Source: Primulina eburnea
Taxonomy: Eukaryota > Streptophyta > Magnoliopsida > Lamiales > Gesneriaceae
NCBI RefSeq assembly: GCF_022965805.1
Contig: NC_133116.1
Location: forward strand, 6,324,001 to 6,388,000
Direction of reading: 5' to 3'
Length of the DNA stretch: 64,000 bases
Shown here: one piece after another, positions 1-11,955 of the stretch
Layout: the number at the start of each line of letters is the position of its first letter
Position numbering within the stretch: the first letter of the stretch is position 1
Made by a program: the position numbers and the translations under genes
The notes under the pieces: model-generated
Told to the model about the DNA's origin: nothing
The model's database searches: none
Seen by the model: the letters and a program-made list of their open reading frames with translations, nothing else

Positions 1-839
1 GGCCATAGGTGGGTGGTGCTCATAAGAAAGTAAACAATGGAAGAGCTTAGACAGTGAATAAATAATTAAGGTTAAGGTCAATAATTATTTCATGTCTTTA
101 GATGCTCTAAGTTTTGTATTTCATTTTAAAATTTTGCTCATAGATTTTTGAATTGATTTAGGAAAGGTAATATTGATCTTTTTGGCTTAAATTCAGATTC
201 TGCGTTAACTTTTGTTTAATTGCTGGTGGGACGTTGATTTTCTTCTACAAAAAAAAGTGATCCTGAAACACTATCAACTTTTGAATTTTAGATTTTCATT
301 TTATTTTAAAATACTATACACACATTTTATAATGTGAAAATTAATCACTTCTTTTAAAAATAAAAATTATCTTAAACACTCCCTAATTGTCTATTCTCAC
401 CCATACATCTCTTAATTTTCATTGCATGTGACTTGTTTTAGTTTAAATGATGATCGCTCGATTGGTTGCGTAAAATTTTCCAAGCTTGGACACATTTTTT
501 GGGTTTTTTTTATTGTTATTATAGGAAAAATTGCCATTTATTGGGAGAATATAGATAGATTAGATTCAATGATTGAATGACTAATCAAACTTTGAGAATA
601 ATAATTATCATTATAGTGTCGGACTTGAGATTTTGAGTTCTGAGATTTAAGTGTGAATATTTGCCTGCATTAGTGAAAGAACGACTTAAACATAGTTCTT
701 GTATTGATGTAAATCATTTAAAAGACTCATAAAAACTCATCGTTGACAGTCAATTTTGTGAGACAAAATCCAATCTATCTACGAAAAAGTATAATTTTTT
801 AATGTCAAAATCATTATTTTTTAGTGCAGGTATGGTCAT
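1..839. other. Intergenic, AT-rich; nothing recognised
   Basis: No open frame of coding quality, no tRNA-like box pairs and no clear terminal repeats are visible. The sequence is AT-rich with short homopolymers. Confidence 0.5.
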
Positions 840-1360
840 AGGGATGACAACTTTCCCCACGGATTTGGGACCCCGCGGGGAAAACCCGAAACGGGGATGG
901 GGATCCCCGATTTTTTCGGGTTTGGGTTTGGGGATGGGGATTTAAAAAAATCCCCGATGTATTTCGGGGCGGGTATGGGATTACTATCCCCATCTCCGAA
1001 ATCCCCGAACTCGTCCCGAAAATAATATGAATAATAAAATAATAGTATTATTAACATTAATAATATAATAATAATATTATTTTTTAAAATATTAATAATC
1101 TTATTATTATTGATATTGATATTGATATTAATATTAATATTATCTCTAATAATAATAGATAATAATAACTTTTGGTTTGAGAAAATTTCCGAATTCGTCA
1201 TCGTCTTGTCATATTAATATTTTTGAAATGGAGATGGGGACGGGGATGGGAAGTTGATCCCCGAAATTTCGGGTTCGGGGCGGGGATGGGGTGGGGATGG
1301 AATTCGGGGATGGGGATAGTAATAGCAAACTCGCCCCCACCCCGGCCCATTGCCATCCCT
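840..1360 (-). repeat. GC-rich-ended, AT-core interspersed repeat, copy 1
   Basis: This 521-bp segment matches, on the reverse strand, the segment at 50951-51455 almost end to end. Both begin and end with an inverted AGGGATGGCAA-like terminus (here AGGGATGACAA and TTGCCATCCCT). The arms are made of GGGGATGGGGAT and CCCGAA type repeats, and the core is (AAT)n-like. The 121-residue frame across it is low-complexity and not a real protein. Termini and defined size suggest a non-autonomous DNA element; no convincing target-site duplication was found. Confidence 0.7.
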
Positions 1361-2980
1361 AGATGAGGCAAGAGTGTTATAATTCGATGGATTTTGAAGA
1401 TTAAAGCTTACACTTTAAGAAAATTAATTGAAGTAATAAATTCTCAAATACCTTTCCGGTTGATGAAAGATGGACATCCCTTGATGTTCATGCATATGTA
1501 TCATTTAGAAATTTCGATATTTTCAATCTTCACATGATATCTTCGGATAAATGAGAACTTAATATATCACCTTTCACATCAAACGATGTCTAAAGAATTC
1601 TCGTCTTATTAGCTATTGTAAATTTACAAATTTTTAATTTAATTTTTTAATAATACGTACGATTCTTTCTAGATAGAAAAAAAAAACAATTTTATTAGCA
1701 TCTTATATCTAAGTTTTTATATTCATATATATTAACAATTTTATATAGAAAACTCGATCATTGTCCAATAATTAACACAGGTTCATCCATCATTCCAATT
1801 ATGCAATTGCATTAAAATCATGCTTTCCAAAAGTATCTCTGTGCATTATTTCATGTCTTCGAAAGTAATGCATTTATGAAATGTCGCTACACTGTACGGC
1901 TCGAACCAAATACATTGCATCAGATGCAAAAAAAAAATTCTTGAAAAAAAAATATACATTTGATATACGAAATATTTAAAATTCACGGTGTGAATTGGTA
2001 TATGCTAATGATATTTTGAAAAGCTTTTGAAATTCATGCATACGTCCCAAATTATATGATAATTAGACAACTAAATACGTATATGATCAAACTTCGAATT
2101 CTCGAAATCGGATTGACCGATGATTTTTGATTGATGATTATCAGGGTCTTGACTTGAATTTCAAGAGCTAAATTTAAATTTGATTTTGACTGTAGATGGA
2201 AGTCCTCACCATTTCATATCGAGTTTTTTTTTATATTTTAAAATGAGACGCTCAATAAATCTTATTTTTATAATTTATTCCTTGATATAAAAAAAATTGA
2301 AACTTAATACTATTTTTTATTGTCACATCATTCATTATGCGGTGACATAAACTTTTCCCAATAAAAGAGAGATATAGATTCGAATTTGAGGTGATTGTGG
2401 AAAACCTTCGTCCTTATGTGATAAAACAGAACAATGTTATGTTGTAAAATCAAGGTATTTTTTACTCCACAAAAATTTAAGGTATTTTAGATTGTGTTTG
2501 GATAAAAAAAAAAAAGATTTGTGAAGAGATTTCAAACTATAGTACTTCAAATTCATAAGTCAATGAAAATAATTTAAAATTATTTAATTTAATTTTCCAT
2601 CAAATGGATATATAGAATATTTTTGAAATATCGTCATCTCAAATACTGTCCAAATGCACCCTTACTAATTCCTTTGCTTTTTTTAGGATAAATTATATTA
2701 TATTTCCCAGGTTAAATATTGTGTTGTATTAATATACATTATATATAATTACTCACGAATATCTAATTTGACATGAATTTAGTCCTTTTCTTTTTATATT
2801 CCTCTGCGAGTTTGAACTTTTTCCAGAGTTAATTAATTTTCCCACCTTTTTTTACTTTCTGAGTTGCAACTTTTTTTTCCCGTGCAAGATTTCAGTTATT
2901 TCTTTTGCTAATAAAGCCGAGGTGAGGGGAGTAACACTTTAAACTATTTTGTTCCTAATTTTGGAATTGCTTAACATGAA
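1361..2980. other. Intergenic; nothing recognised
   Basis: AT-rich DNA with scattered poly-A and poly-T tracts. I see no gene and no element with definable ends. Confidence 0.45.
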
Positions 2981-3307
2981 TGATACTCACGAAAAATTTA
3001 GAATCCGATTCTAGAAACTGTCACTAATCCAAATGCGGGTTTTGAAATTGTCATGATCCTGAAATCACGAATAAGACCGTTAGAAGGGGGCCGGAAGAGT
3101 GCCTCGGTATAGCCTCTTCGACGCTCAAATCAGAGACTGGAGATATAAATGGAGAGCAGCTAAAGATGCTGCTGAAAAATAATACAGTGAATGAATCAGT
3201 TTTACATCCGAACCTGGTATTTATACGAGAATACTTGGATCGAGATGAGTCGGGTGTCCAGAATCTAGATTGGACCTAATCTTGATGGGCCTGATCATGG
3301 GATATCA
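2981..3307 (-). mobile_element. Solo LTR (minus orientation)
   Basis: The segment begins TGATA and ends TATCA, a TG..CA type inverted terminus. The flanking 5-mers ATGAA and ATGCA match at 4 of 5 positions. Read on the minus strand it has a TATA-like TATAAATACC followed by a transcribed-looking leader, and it is clearly related to the + strand LTR at 4160-4521. No internal region or coding frame lies beside it, so it is called a solo LTR. The superfamily is unproven; Ty3/gypsy is a guess. Confidence 0.6.
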
Positions 3308-3439
3308 ATGCACAAATTCAAAATAATATCTAAATGTTGAAAAATTAAATATTCATGAAAGTTGGATCGATGTAACATCCTATAATCTAATAGGTAGACT
3401 ACATATTAACAAATACTCATAGTAGTTGTTCATCGGATC

Positions 3440-3446
3440 AAAACTT

Positions 3447-3523
<77 letters not shown>

Positions 3524-3688
3524 TTTTGTTATCCTGCACACCCACCGTGCACACCTCCGTGAGCACCTATGAGGTGTCACTCACCCATTGGATGCGCAAT
3601 TTTTTTATATTCCATCACATCCAATAGGTGAGTGACACCTCATAGGTGCTCACGGAGGTGTGCACGGTGGGTGTGCAGGATAACAAAA

Positions 3689-3732
<44 letters not shown>
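3440..3732. mobile_element. Foldback MITE inside a (TA)n microsatellite
   Basis: Two arms of 74 nt (3521-3594 and 3618-3691) are inverted copies with one visible mismatch, separated by a 23-nt loop. The arms begin CAGTTTTGTTATCCTGCACA. Both sides run directly into long (TA)n tracts (about 3449-3520 and 3692-3731). This resembles microsatellite-targeting MITEs such as the rice Micron family, but the family assignment is inference. Confidence 0.75.
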
Positions 3733-3734
<2 letters not shown>

Positions 3735-4159
3735 GAATTTATTTATAGGTAATTGAAACACATTATAATAATTCACATACTGCTTGTATGACTCATAGCA
3801 ATAATATTAAAGTGGTAATCGAAACAAGTACACCTACAATATCAAATATCAAGCTGTCTTGAAGATGAGATAATAATTGTTGAACATAATATCAATTAAT
3901 TGATGGTTGTAAAACACTTGGTTACATGCAAGATAGTGTTGAAATTTACTTATCATGTAGATAGATTAGTATTTGTTTTTTCAAGAGATCTTTCGATGTA
4001 AAATGAGGTAATGTCAATCAAACCCCGCTATGAAACTTTTCTCTTATTTATTTTTTCTTGCGTACATATTTATCTGTTGAAAATATTGTCGATACCAGAG
4101 TCGTCATTAGAGTTAGTTAACATAGGTCTGTGCATTATGATATATACATGTATGAGTAT

Positions 4160-4521
4160 TGATACCCCATGGATGAGCCCACTACCCCTGGCCCATCCTT
4201 AGCCTAAAGAGAAGACAGGCCCATCAAGGGCGCTAGCCCAAATGAAAGACAGGCCCACCAAGGACCCGGGTATTCTCCTATAAATACCAGGTTTGAGTGT
4301 TAATTCATTCAATTCACTATATTGTTTTCAGCAGCGCTCTTAGCTGCTCCCCCATATATCCTCAGTCACTGACTTGAGCATCGGAGGGGCTATGCCAGGA
4401 CACCCTCCTGGCCCCCTCTTAACGGTCTTTTTTTTGATTTCAGGCTCAGGGTCATCTTAAAGCCCACGTCTGAACTAGTGACGCTCGTTGGAATCGGATC
4501 CTAAATTTCTCGTGAATATCA
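4160..4521 (+). mobile_element. Solo LTR (plus orientation)
   Basis: A 362-bp segment starts TGATA and ends TATCA, flanked by near-matching 5-mers AGTAT and AGCAT. It carries TATAAATACC at about 4279-4288, a TTTTCAGCAGC stretch and a conserved block around GGCCCCCTCTTAACGGTC. It is related to the inverted LTR at 2981-3307, with the minus copy shorter in its first third. No gag or pol is adjacent. The short frame at 4011-4202 is not convincing. Confidence 0.65.
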
Positions 4522-5314
4522 AGCATCTTATGAATGATTTATTATAAAACATAGAAGATAATATTATTTTTTAAGAATTTATTTTTACGATACGTGTACT
4601 CTGTCTTCTGTACTCGTAAACAGTATAATTTTCACAATAGAATACTTTGTGGCGAACTGACCGATCCGACAAGTCCAACTCAAATAGACGAAAACATCTT
4701 CATTAAAAATGGTCATATCTATTTTGAAAAACAAAAATGATATTTGTCGATTTGTCTTTTGTATTTGCTTACACGTATATTTTTAGTAATGTTTCTTTAG
4801 TTATTAATTACATAGTAATATGGATTAAGAAAAAAAAATCCATTGTTCAACATATGTGGGGTACTAAAAATCAAAACTCCAAACCAACCCACAAAAAATC
4901 ATTTTTCAGGTCAACACTTGGAGAAAAATAAAATAACTGAAACGAACAAGTCAATCTGGGTAGCTACGTGGTCGTTGTCGGTAATAGATCTTCCGACGGA
5001 GGAGTCCCCCACATCTAATTTATCCATATTTAATAAATGTTGTCCCTAAGACACTCAGGCACATTGACTTTGGCACGTACTAGGTACGTCTGTCTATATC
5101 GAACCAGGTTATTGTTATTTATTCTTAAAAATAATCACAGCTCAAATTACAACTACATAAAATTTCAAATATAAATAAAAATAGCAAAATTATTCTTTTA
5201 ATTTTTTTTTACAATTGGGTTTTATATTAGACTATTAATTGACACAAGATATCATGAGGAAAAAAAACTAAAAATATAAAAAGAAGCAAAATTCTTACAC
5301 TAATACATAAACTC
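4522..5314. other. Intergenic; nothing recognised
   Basis: AT-rich. The two short overlapping frames at 4737-5049 have no recognisable domain and look like chance. Confidence 0.45.
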
Positions 5315-5466
5315 GACTGATCGAATTATCAAATTTTGACAAGTTTAGTTTATTTTATGTGGAAATACTGGTGTGACGTTATATATCAGTGACTGATCGA
5401 ATTATCAAATTTTGACAAGTTTAGTTTATTTTATGTGGAAATACTGGTGTGACGTTATATATCAGT
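5315..5466. repeat. Perfect 76-bp tandem duplication
   Basis: The unit starting GACTGATCGAATTATCAAAT occurs at 5315-5390 and again at 5391-5466 with no difference that I can see. The lack of divergence suggests a recent duplication or an assembly artefact. Confidence 0.9.
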
Positions 5467-5790
5467 GTTATGTCAAGAAACGAAAAAAAATAATAAAGAT
5501 AGTTGATTAAAATTGAATTTGATATAATATGTTATCAAAATAATAAAAAATTAATATACAGAACCAAAATTCTAGTTTTTTGTATTTGTCTTTGATCAAT
5601 TTTTCTTAAAAAGAATCAAAAGTATTTTTCACAAATATATTAGTACACAAGGATGTTTTGTTAAAAAACTATATTTGTAACAAAAATAAGAATTTTTTAA
5701 AACCGATTCCAATTCATGATGACGAAAGGAAAGTACATACATACCAAAATTTAATCCCAATAACGATTAATATAATATATTTATATTAAG

Positions 5791-5975
5791 ACAAAAATTT
5801 GTGTGAGACGGTCTCACGGGTCGTATTTGTGAGACAGATATATTATTTGGGTCACCCATAAAAAAATATTACTTTTCATGCTAAGAGTATTATTTTTTAT
5901 TGTGAATATGGGTAGGTGTGAGACCGTCTCACGGATCATAATCTGTGAGACGGTCTCACATGAGACTCATTCTAT
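5791..5975 (+). repeat. ~180-bp MITE-like repeat (GAGACGGTCTC family), copy 1
   Basis: Begins near TTGTGTGAGACGGTCTCACG and ends near GTGAGACGGTCTCACATGAG, with an ATATTACTTTTTATGCTAAG-like middle and a TTTTTATTGTGAATAT block. The same unit recurs at least eight more times in this window. The ends are imperfect inverted repeats built on the 15-nt palindrome GTGAGACGGTCTCAC. There is no coding capacity. Confidence 0.8.
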
Positions 5976-6950
5976 TTATATATACATTTGTGTGTGTTTT
6001 TTTTTTCCTACAAGTTAGGAGGTCGTGAATATATTATGTAAGGAATTAAGAGAATCTAAGAAAATGATGGTATAATATTCAAATTCCTGAATTCTTATGA
6101 TTGAAACTAGGATATCAACAAATGTCGACAGAATCTAAGTGATCCATAGTAATTAGAAATTTTTTATGACGATGAAAACTGTATACTTTTTTGGTTTTTT
6201 TCAGTTATAAAATAAATATTATTTTGTCCCTGTGATTAATAAATTATAGGGAATTAGGCACACAGATACCATTTCTTGAGCTATGTTATAAACTTTAATT
6301 AGTCAAGTCGGAAGACGGCAACTCTTCATATTGTATTTTCTAAAACTTTTACCAATGATAATTTAAAAAATCCAACTTGTTGTAAATCCACTAAAAATAA
6401 CTATTGATTTTTAAACGATTAATTTAATCCCCACGGTTTCCAAGATTTCAGAGCACGACGTGCATACAAAAGAGAAGTGGAATAGTGCGAGAGGTGGTGT
6501 TTAAAAATTTAAAACTAAAAAGATGTCATCTAACTTTAAAAAGGCAACAAACATTCAAGAAATTATTGAAAAACTGAAACTTGAAGAAATTCCAGAGTTT
6601 TATGAAGTGTTTCCGACACCAGTTTTAATTCCAGAGTCTACTAACTTTCCTCGTGTGACTGTGTGGAAATAAAAATTAAACTCTCTTTTCGTTTTAACAT
6701 CAGAATATTTGAACTCCTTTTGTCTGCTTACTCTTCCTCTGGAGGTTGTTGAACTGCTTTGTGTGTCACATTTTTGAGGTACCGTCGTAATAAAATTTTT
6801 CATTTCTAGGTATATATAATTTGGTGGGTGAGTCAGTATGCATTTTCTTCACACTTCTTTACTTGTATGGGTCGTTTGGCAGATGGGTCGCTTTTAAATT
6901 CTAAAATTTGTAGCCGTAATGGTTTCCTTGGGGTTCTGAGGGCATTTTCA
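5976..6950 (+). promoter_or_regulatory. Upstream region and probable 5'UTR of the KUP gene
   Basis: This region precedes the start of the potassium transporter at 6951. An in-frame upstream ATG at 6867 would add 28 residues. An acceptor-like TTTGGCAG just before 6883 may instead end a 5'UTR intron, removing that ATG. The family N-terminus supports 6951. Transcription start and intron limits cannot be fixed from sequence alone. Confidence 0.4.
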
Positions 6951-9900
6951 ATGGATCCTGAAAGTGGGATTTATCAGAATCGTGTAAAGGTGAGTTTTTT
7001 TTTCTCCATACAGTTCTTTTATTCTTGAATGATTTCTTTCTTATCTTCTTTGTTTTTCCTTTATCTTATTTACTTTTGCTATTGGAGGACTGCAGAAAGA
7101 ATCTTGGAGAACAATGTTGACGCTGGCTTATCAGAGTTTAGGTGTTGTGTATGGGGATTTGAGTACTTCGCCATTGTATGTGTATAAGAATACTTTTGCC
7201 GAAGATATTGAACATTCTGAGACCAATGAAGAAATCTTTGGGGTTCTGTCTTTCGTATTTTGGACACTAACTTTGATTCCACTGTTGAAATATGTGTTCA
7301 TTGTGCTGAGAGCTGATGATAACGGTGAAGGAGGCACATTTGCATTATATTCACTTTTATGCAGGCATGCGAATGTGAATCCATTGCCTAGTTTCCAGTC
7401 TGCGGATGAAGATTTGTCTAGTTACAAGAAGGATATTTTGTGCCCTGCACCTTCAACTTTTGGGGCAAGGCTCAAGTCTTTTCTTGAAAAAAGCAGAGTT
7501 TTGCAGAGATTTTTGCTTGTGTTCTCTCTTCTCGGTGCTTGTATGGTGATCGGGGATGGAATTTTGACTCCGGCTGTTTCGGGTATATCTCTAGCCCGGC
7601 TTGAATTTTTGTAAAAATTGTTTAGCATTTGTGAGTTTTTCCAACTTTGATTGAAATGAGCTTTGCTGCCTGCTGTGCAGTTTTTTCTGCAGTTTCTGGT
7701 CTAGGACTTGCAATGGAAAGAGAGCACCACAAATGTGAGATACTCCAAATTTCGCCCTTGCTTGACTGATTCTGATTACTTTTAAAAAAATTCCAGAAAT
7801 TTGCTATATTTTTAATTTCAAGTAAAGTTTTCCAAAGCATAGCTGAATAAATCCATGCATTGGATAGAATTTTTTTCCCCATTTTATGGCAGAAACTAGC
7901 AACTTTTACCTTACTTCAGTGTATATAACATAAATTAAGTTATGAGAATTATTAGCTTTAAGTGTGTTTGTTGGAAGTGATATAGTAATCTCCATTCAGA
8001 TATCTAATTTATTTAGTTCAGTATCTAATTTCACTAAATGGGGCGTATCACGTATGAGATGTGAACTGAGATAATGCGCAAAAACATGACTTTAATGGTA
8101 GCAGTGTCTAAAGAAGGTTGAATTTTTAGAAATACATCAAGATCAGTATGAACTATACGTATTTACATAATTTGCTCTTTCTTTCTAGATGTTTTCTTAC
8201 ATTATTCAGTACGTTTTTTAATTTATCTCATTCGTGTAATACATTATTACGTAATCTTAAAAGACCTGTTGACTCAATTCCTCTGCTACCTGAAATGCAA
8301 TAATCTTGCAGACGTGGAAATCCCAGTTGCTTGTGCGGTACTAATAGCATTGTTTGCCCTTCAACATTATGGCACTCACAGGGTTGGATTCCTGTTCGCA
8401 CCTGTGGTCATAACATGGCTTTTGTGCATCAGCTGTATTGGTATTTACAATATTATCCACTGGAATCCTCATGTTTATCAAGCTCTGTCACCACGCTATA
8501 TGTACACATTTCTAAAGAAAACCCAAAGAGGGGGTTGGATGTCATTGGGAGGAATCCTACTTTGCGTAACAGGCAAGGAAAAGCACATAACATAGTAGAT
8601 CATAGTCTTTTTTTCTTCTGGACGAATCTCTAATTTTAATTATTCCAGGTTCGGAAGCAATGTTTGCTGATCTTGGGCACTTTTCCCAGTCGTCAATCAA
8701 GGTATAATACTTGATCTCACCATCAATCGTTGGATCATATTTGATTACAAGTTGAGGTGCTCAACTTTGTGCCCCTAACTTGCTTGAACTCTCCGTTCTT
8801 GCCATATTCTTTCTTCGATGCTTTAGCGGTTTTTAAACACAAGGTAGAGGTTTATTATTTGTTATCAAAATTCTGAAGGGAAGTGTTTCAATTGAAACTT
8901 CCATGAGCCATCGACTTTAATATTATTTTATCTAACAGACTGAGTCATGAATTTTGCAGATAGCCTTTGCCTCCGTTGTTTATCCATCTCTAGTCCTTGC
9001 ATACATGGGGCAAGCTGCTTATCTCTCTAAGCACCATGTAATCGAAAATGATTATCAAATTGGATTTTATGTTTCTGTACCTGGTATATTCCTTCTACCG
9101 TTGCTTGTTAAATTCAAAGAACATTGGTATTTGCCGTCGCTAAATATATCTTGTGTTATTTTGTCAGACAAACTCAGATGGCCAGTGCTGGTGATTGCTA
9201 TACTTGCTGCAGTAGTTGGAAGCCAAGCCATTATTACTGGAACTTTTTCCATCATAAAACAGTGCTCTGCCTTTGGGTGCTTCCCTAAAGTTAAAATAGT
9301 GCACACATCCTCAAAAATCCATGGCCAGATATATATTCCTGAGGTCAACTGGATCTTCATGCTGCTATGTTTAGCCGTTACTCTCGGTTTTAGAGACATC
9401 AAGAGATTAGGCAACGCTTCAGGTGGATCTTTTATGTTTCCTCAAGATCCATGGTTCTTAATCCAACTAAACTTTCATGTTTTTCTTAATGAAGGTTTGG
9501 CAGTTATCACCGTCATGTTGGTCACAACGTGTTTGATGTCTCTCGTTATTGTGATATGCTGGCACCAAAGTGTCGTTCTCGCAGTTTGCTTCATCTTGTT
9601 CTTTGGGACACTCGAGGGCTTATATTTATGTGCATCTCTTGTCAAGTTTCTTGAAGGAGCATGGGTACCGGTTGCCATTTCATTCGTCTTCATGACAGTG
9701 ATGTGTGTCTGGCACTATGGTACGCTTAAGAAGTACGAGTATGATGTTCAAAATAAAGTATCTGTTGATTGGCTACTTGAGTTGGGCCCGAGTCTGGGCA
9801 TCGTACGGGTTAAAGGCATTGGCATAATACACACAGAACTCGTATCTGGAATACCAGCTATCTTCTCCCATTTTGTCACCAATCTCCCGGCTTTCCACCA

Positions 9901-10557
9901 GGTGCTAGTTTTTCTGTGTGTCAAATCCATCCCTATTCCCCACGTGAAGCATGAAGAACGGTTTCTTGTGGGGCGTATTGGACCAAGAGAGTACCGTATG
10001 TATAGATGCATTGTCCGATATGGTTATCGCGATGCTCATAAAGACGACATACAATTCGAGAACGATCTTGTGTGTTCTATAGCAGAGTACATACGAACTG
10101 GGAAGGGGAATTTGAATGAAACAGACAAAGATTCTAGGAAGCAAAATGAGAAAATGGTTGTAGTTGGAACACCTTCAAGTCACGTAGACTTGATTCAGCT
10201 ACACGAGGGAAATGGGGCTAATCCCGAAAAAGCTAGCACATCAGAACTCAGGGAAACGCAATCCCCACCACCCGTTAAGCCTAGGAAACAAGTCAAGTTT
10301 GCCATCCTGGCCGGAAGTCCAAAGATGGATAGAGACGCTCATGAAGAGCTTTGTGGTTTGATGAAGCGAGAGAAGCCGGTACAGCTTACATCATGGGACA
10401 TTCATACGTCAGAACAAAGCAAGGTTCAAGTTTGATGAAGAAGATGGCTATAAATTTTGGGTATGAGTTCTTGAGGAGAAACAGTAGAGCATCTACGTAT
10501 GCATTGAGTGTACCTCATGCCTCAACGTTAGAAGTGGGAATGGTGTATAATATATAA
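6951..10557 (+). CDS. KUP/HAK/KT potassium transporter (KUP6/KUP8-like), with an apparent C-terminal frameshift
   Basis: Exons: 6951-6989, 7096-7582, 7681-7734, 8312-8572, 8649-8701, 8960-9083, 9168-9422, 9495-end. The product begins [19 protein letters not shown] and carries the family signature [13 protein letters not shown] (from residue 29), about 12 hydrophobic segments, and conserved blocks [36 protein letters not shown] and [19 protein letters not shown]-family proteins move K+ across the plasma membrane or tonoplast; KUP6/8 relatives act in K+ efflux and ABA responses (established for the family). Near 10361-10364 one base appears to be missing: the frame read from upstream stops at 10433-10435 (737 aa). 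The conserved tail ([16 protein letters not shown] to VGMVYNI) is open in another frame to 10557; compensated length would be about 778 aa, normal for the family. The intron at 8573-8648 has a GC donor. The introns at 9084-9167 and 9168-side 9423-9494 are in-frame and stop-free. Confidence 0.92.
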
Positions 10558-10739
10558 TTTTGATGGTTTAGAGAATGCTTTCAATTTTTTTGTAAATTTA
10601 TAGAAAATGGCTATAGAATTTACGGTGTTTATACTAAGAAAAAATTGGCGATAGGTTGTCTAAAGTACATACTTCATTGCAATATATCTCACTATAGAGG
10701 AATACTTTTTATGCATGCATAGTGATTAATTGGCGGGGA

Positions 10740-11680
10740 AAGGACCATCAATAGGGTATTTTGTTTTTTAACATCGGTAATCGGGTTTGGAAAAGCTTGT
10801 ATTCATTGATTGCCCATATACAAAGGATTGTTGGAAAATTGCAAAGCTTGGTCGCCTAGTGACGAATTGTGTTAGAGAAGTTGTATCATTCTCAAATTGG
10901 ATATTTGAAAGTCTGAATATATCCCCCAAGGCTGCACAAACAATTCTCTTGGCTTCATTATGGAGCATATGGAGCTATCGAAATGAGAAACTATGGAGCG
11001 GTGTGTCTGGACTTCGGCAAACCAGTGTTTCACTCGGCTATGATATGCTATGGAATTGGACTCAAGCACAAAAGAACTCTACAAAAAGACAAGCCTCAAG
11101 TTCTCGTCGGGATGCGGATGATCGATGATCGAAACCTCCTGATCCATATGTGAAGTGCGTGTCGATACGGCATTGTTTCACGAACATCAAGCTGTTGGCT
11201 TCGGTGCTGTGGTACGAGACTCGACAGAGGAATTCATGGTGAGCAAAACAAGTGTGAACTACGGCGTGTTTGAAGTTAAGGAGGCATGAGCACTTGCCCT
11301 CCTTGATGTTATCGCATGGACAACCTCTCTTGAACTCCATGACATTATTTTTGAAACCGACTCAAAGACGGTGGTAAATGTGATCACCTCAAAGAATGTT
11401 GACAACACATAGTTTGGCTCAATTATCTCCAGTTGCCGTAAATTTCTCGATGCACATCCTCCATTCAAAATTCAACATGTTAGAAGACAAGCAAATTTGG
11501 TGGCTCATACTCTTGCTTGAGCGGCCATATCCTATGCAAATTCTTTTATTAAGATTCACCCTCCAGATATCTTATGTAATTTCATTTCCCACGATTGTGA
11601 GGACAACATTTGATAAATGACATTCTCATTTCCAAAAAAAAAAATAATAAAAAACAAAAAACAAAAAAAAAATATTTAAT
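10740..11680 (+). pseudogene. 5'-truncated LINE (L1-like) remnant: zinc-binding tail and RNase H
   Basis: The open stretch 10787-11128 resembles the reverse-transcriptase zinc-binding C-terminus of plant LINEs (FIDCPYTKDCW, then LLASLWSIWSYRNEKLW). Downstream, in shifted frames with an internal TGA, an RNase H-like domain can be read: GAVVRDSTEEF, a FEVKEA/ALALLD block, FETDSKTVVNVI, then VRRQANLVAHTLA. An A-rich tail lies at about 11632-11672. It sits just beyond the 3'UTR of the potassium transporter and is clearly dead. The 5' boundary is approximate. Confidence 0.75.
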
Positions 11681-11797
11681 TAAAAATATGACATCCTCAT
11701 TAAATACACATGAGAAGATCATTTTCTTAATTAAATAGTTGATCGAAGTTATTTTACAAATTTTCCCTCAATTCCTCAATACAATATAATTAATTCA

Positions 11798-11955
11798 GAG
11801 TAGGTCTCTTGTGACGGTCTCACGAATTTTTATTTTTGAGACCGGTCAACCCTACCGATATTCACAATAAAAAGTAATATTTTTAGCATTAAAAGTAATA
11901 TTTTTTCATGGATGACCTAAATAAGATATCCGTCTCACACTCACACATGTTTTTG
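11798..11955 (-). repeat. ~180-bp MITE-like repeat, copy 2
   Basis: Reverse-orientation copy of the repeat at 5791: GACGGTCTCACGAA at one end, ATTCACAATAAAAAGTAATA in the middle and ATCCGTCTCAC at the other. Slightly shortened. Confidence 0.7.

Noticed and set aside
836..1201. 121-residue minus-strand frame
   Set aside because: Low-complexity translation of the GC/AT repeat (Asn-Ile runs and Gly-Asp repeats); not a gene.
9067..10144. Minus-strand frames under the KUP exons
   Set aside because: Shadows of the transporter exons; no domains or supporting signals.
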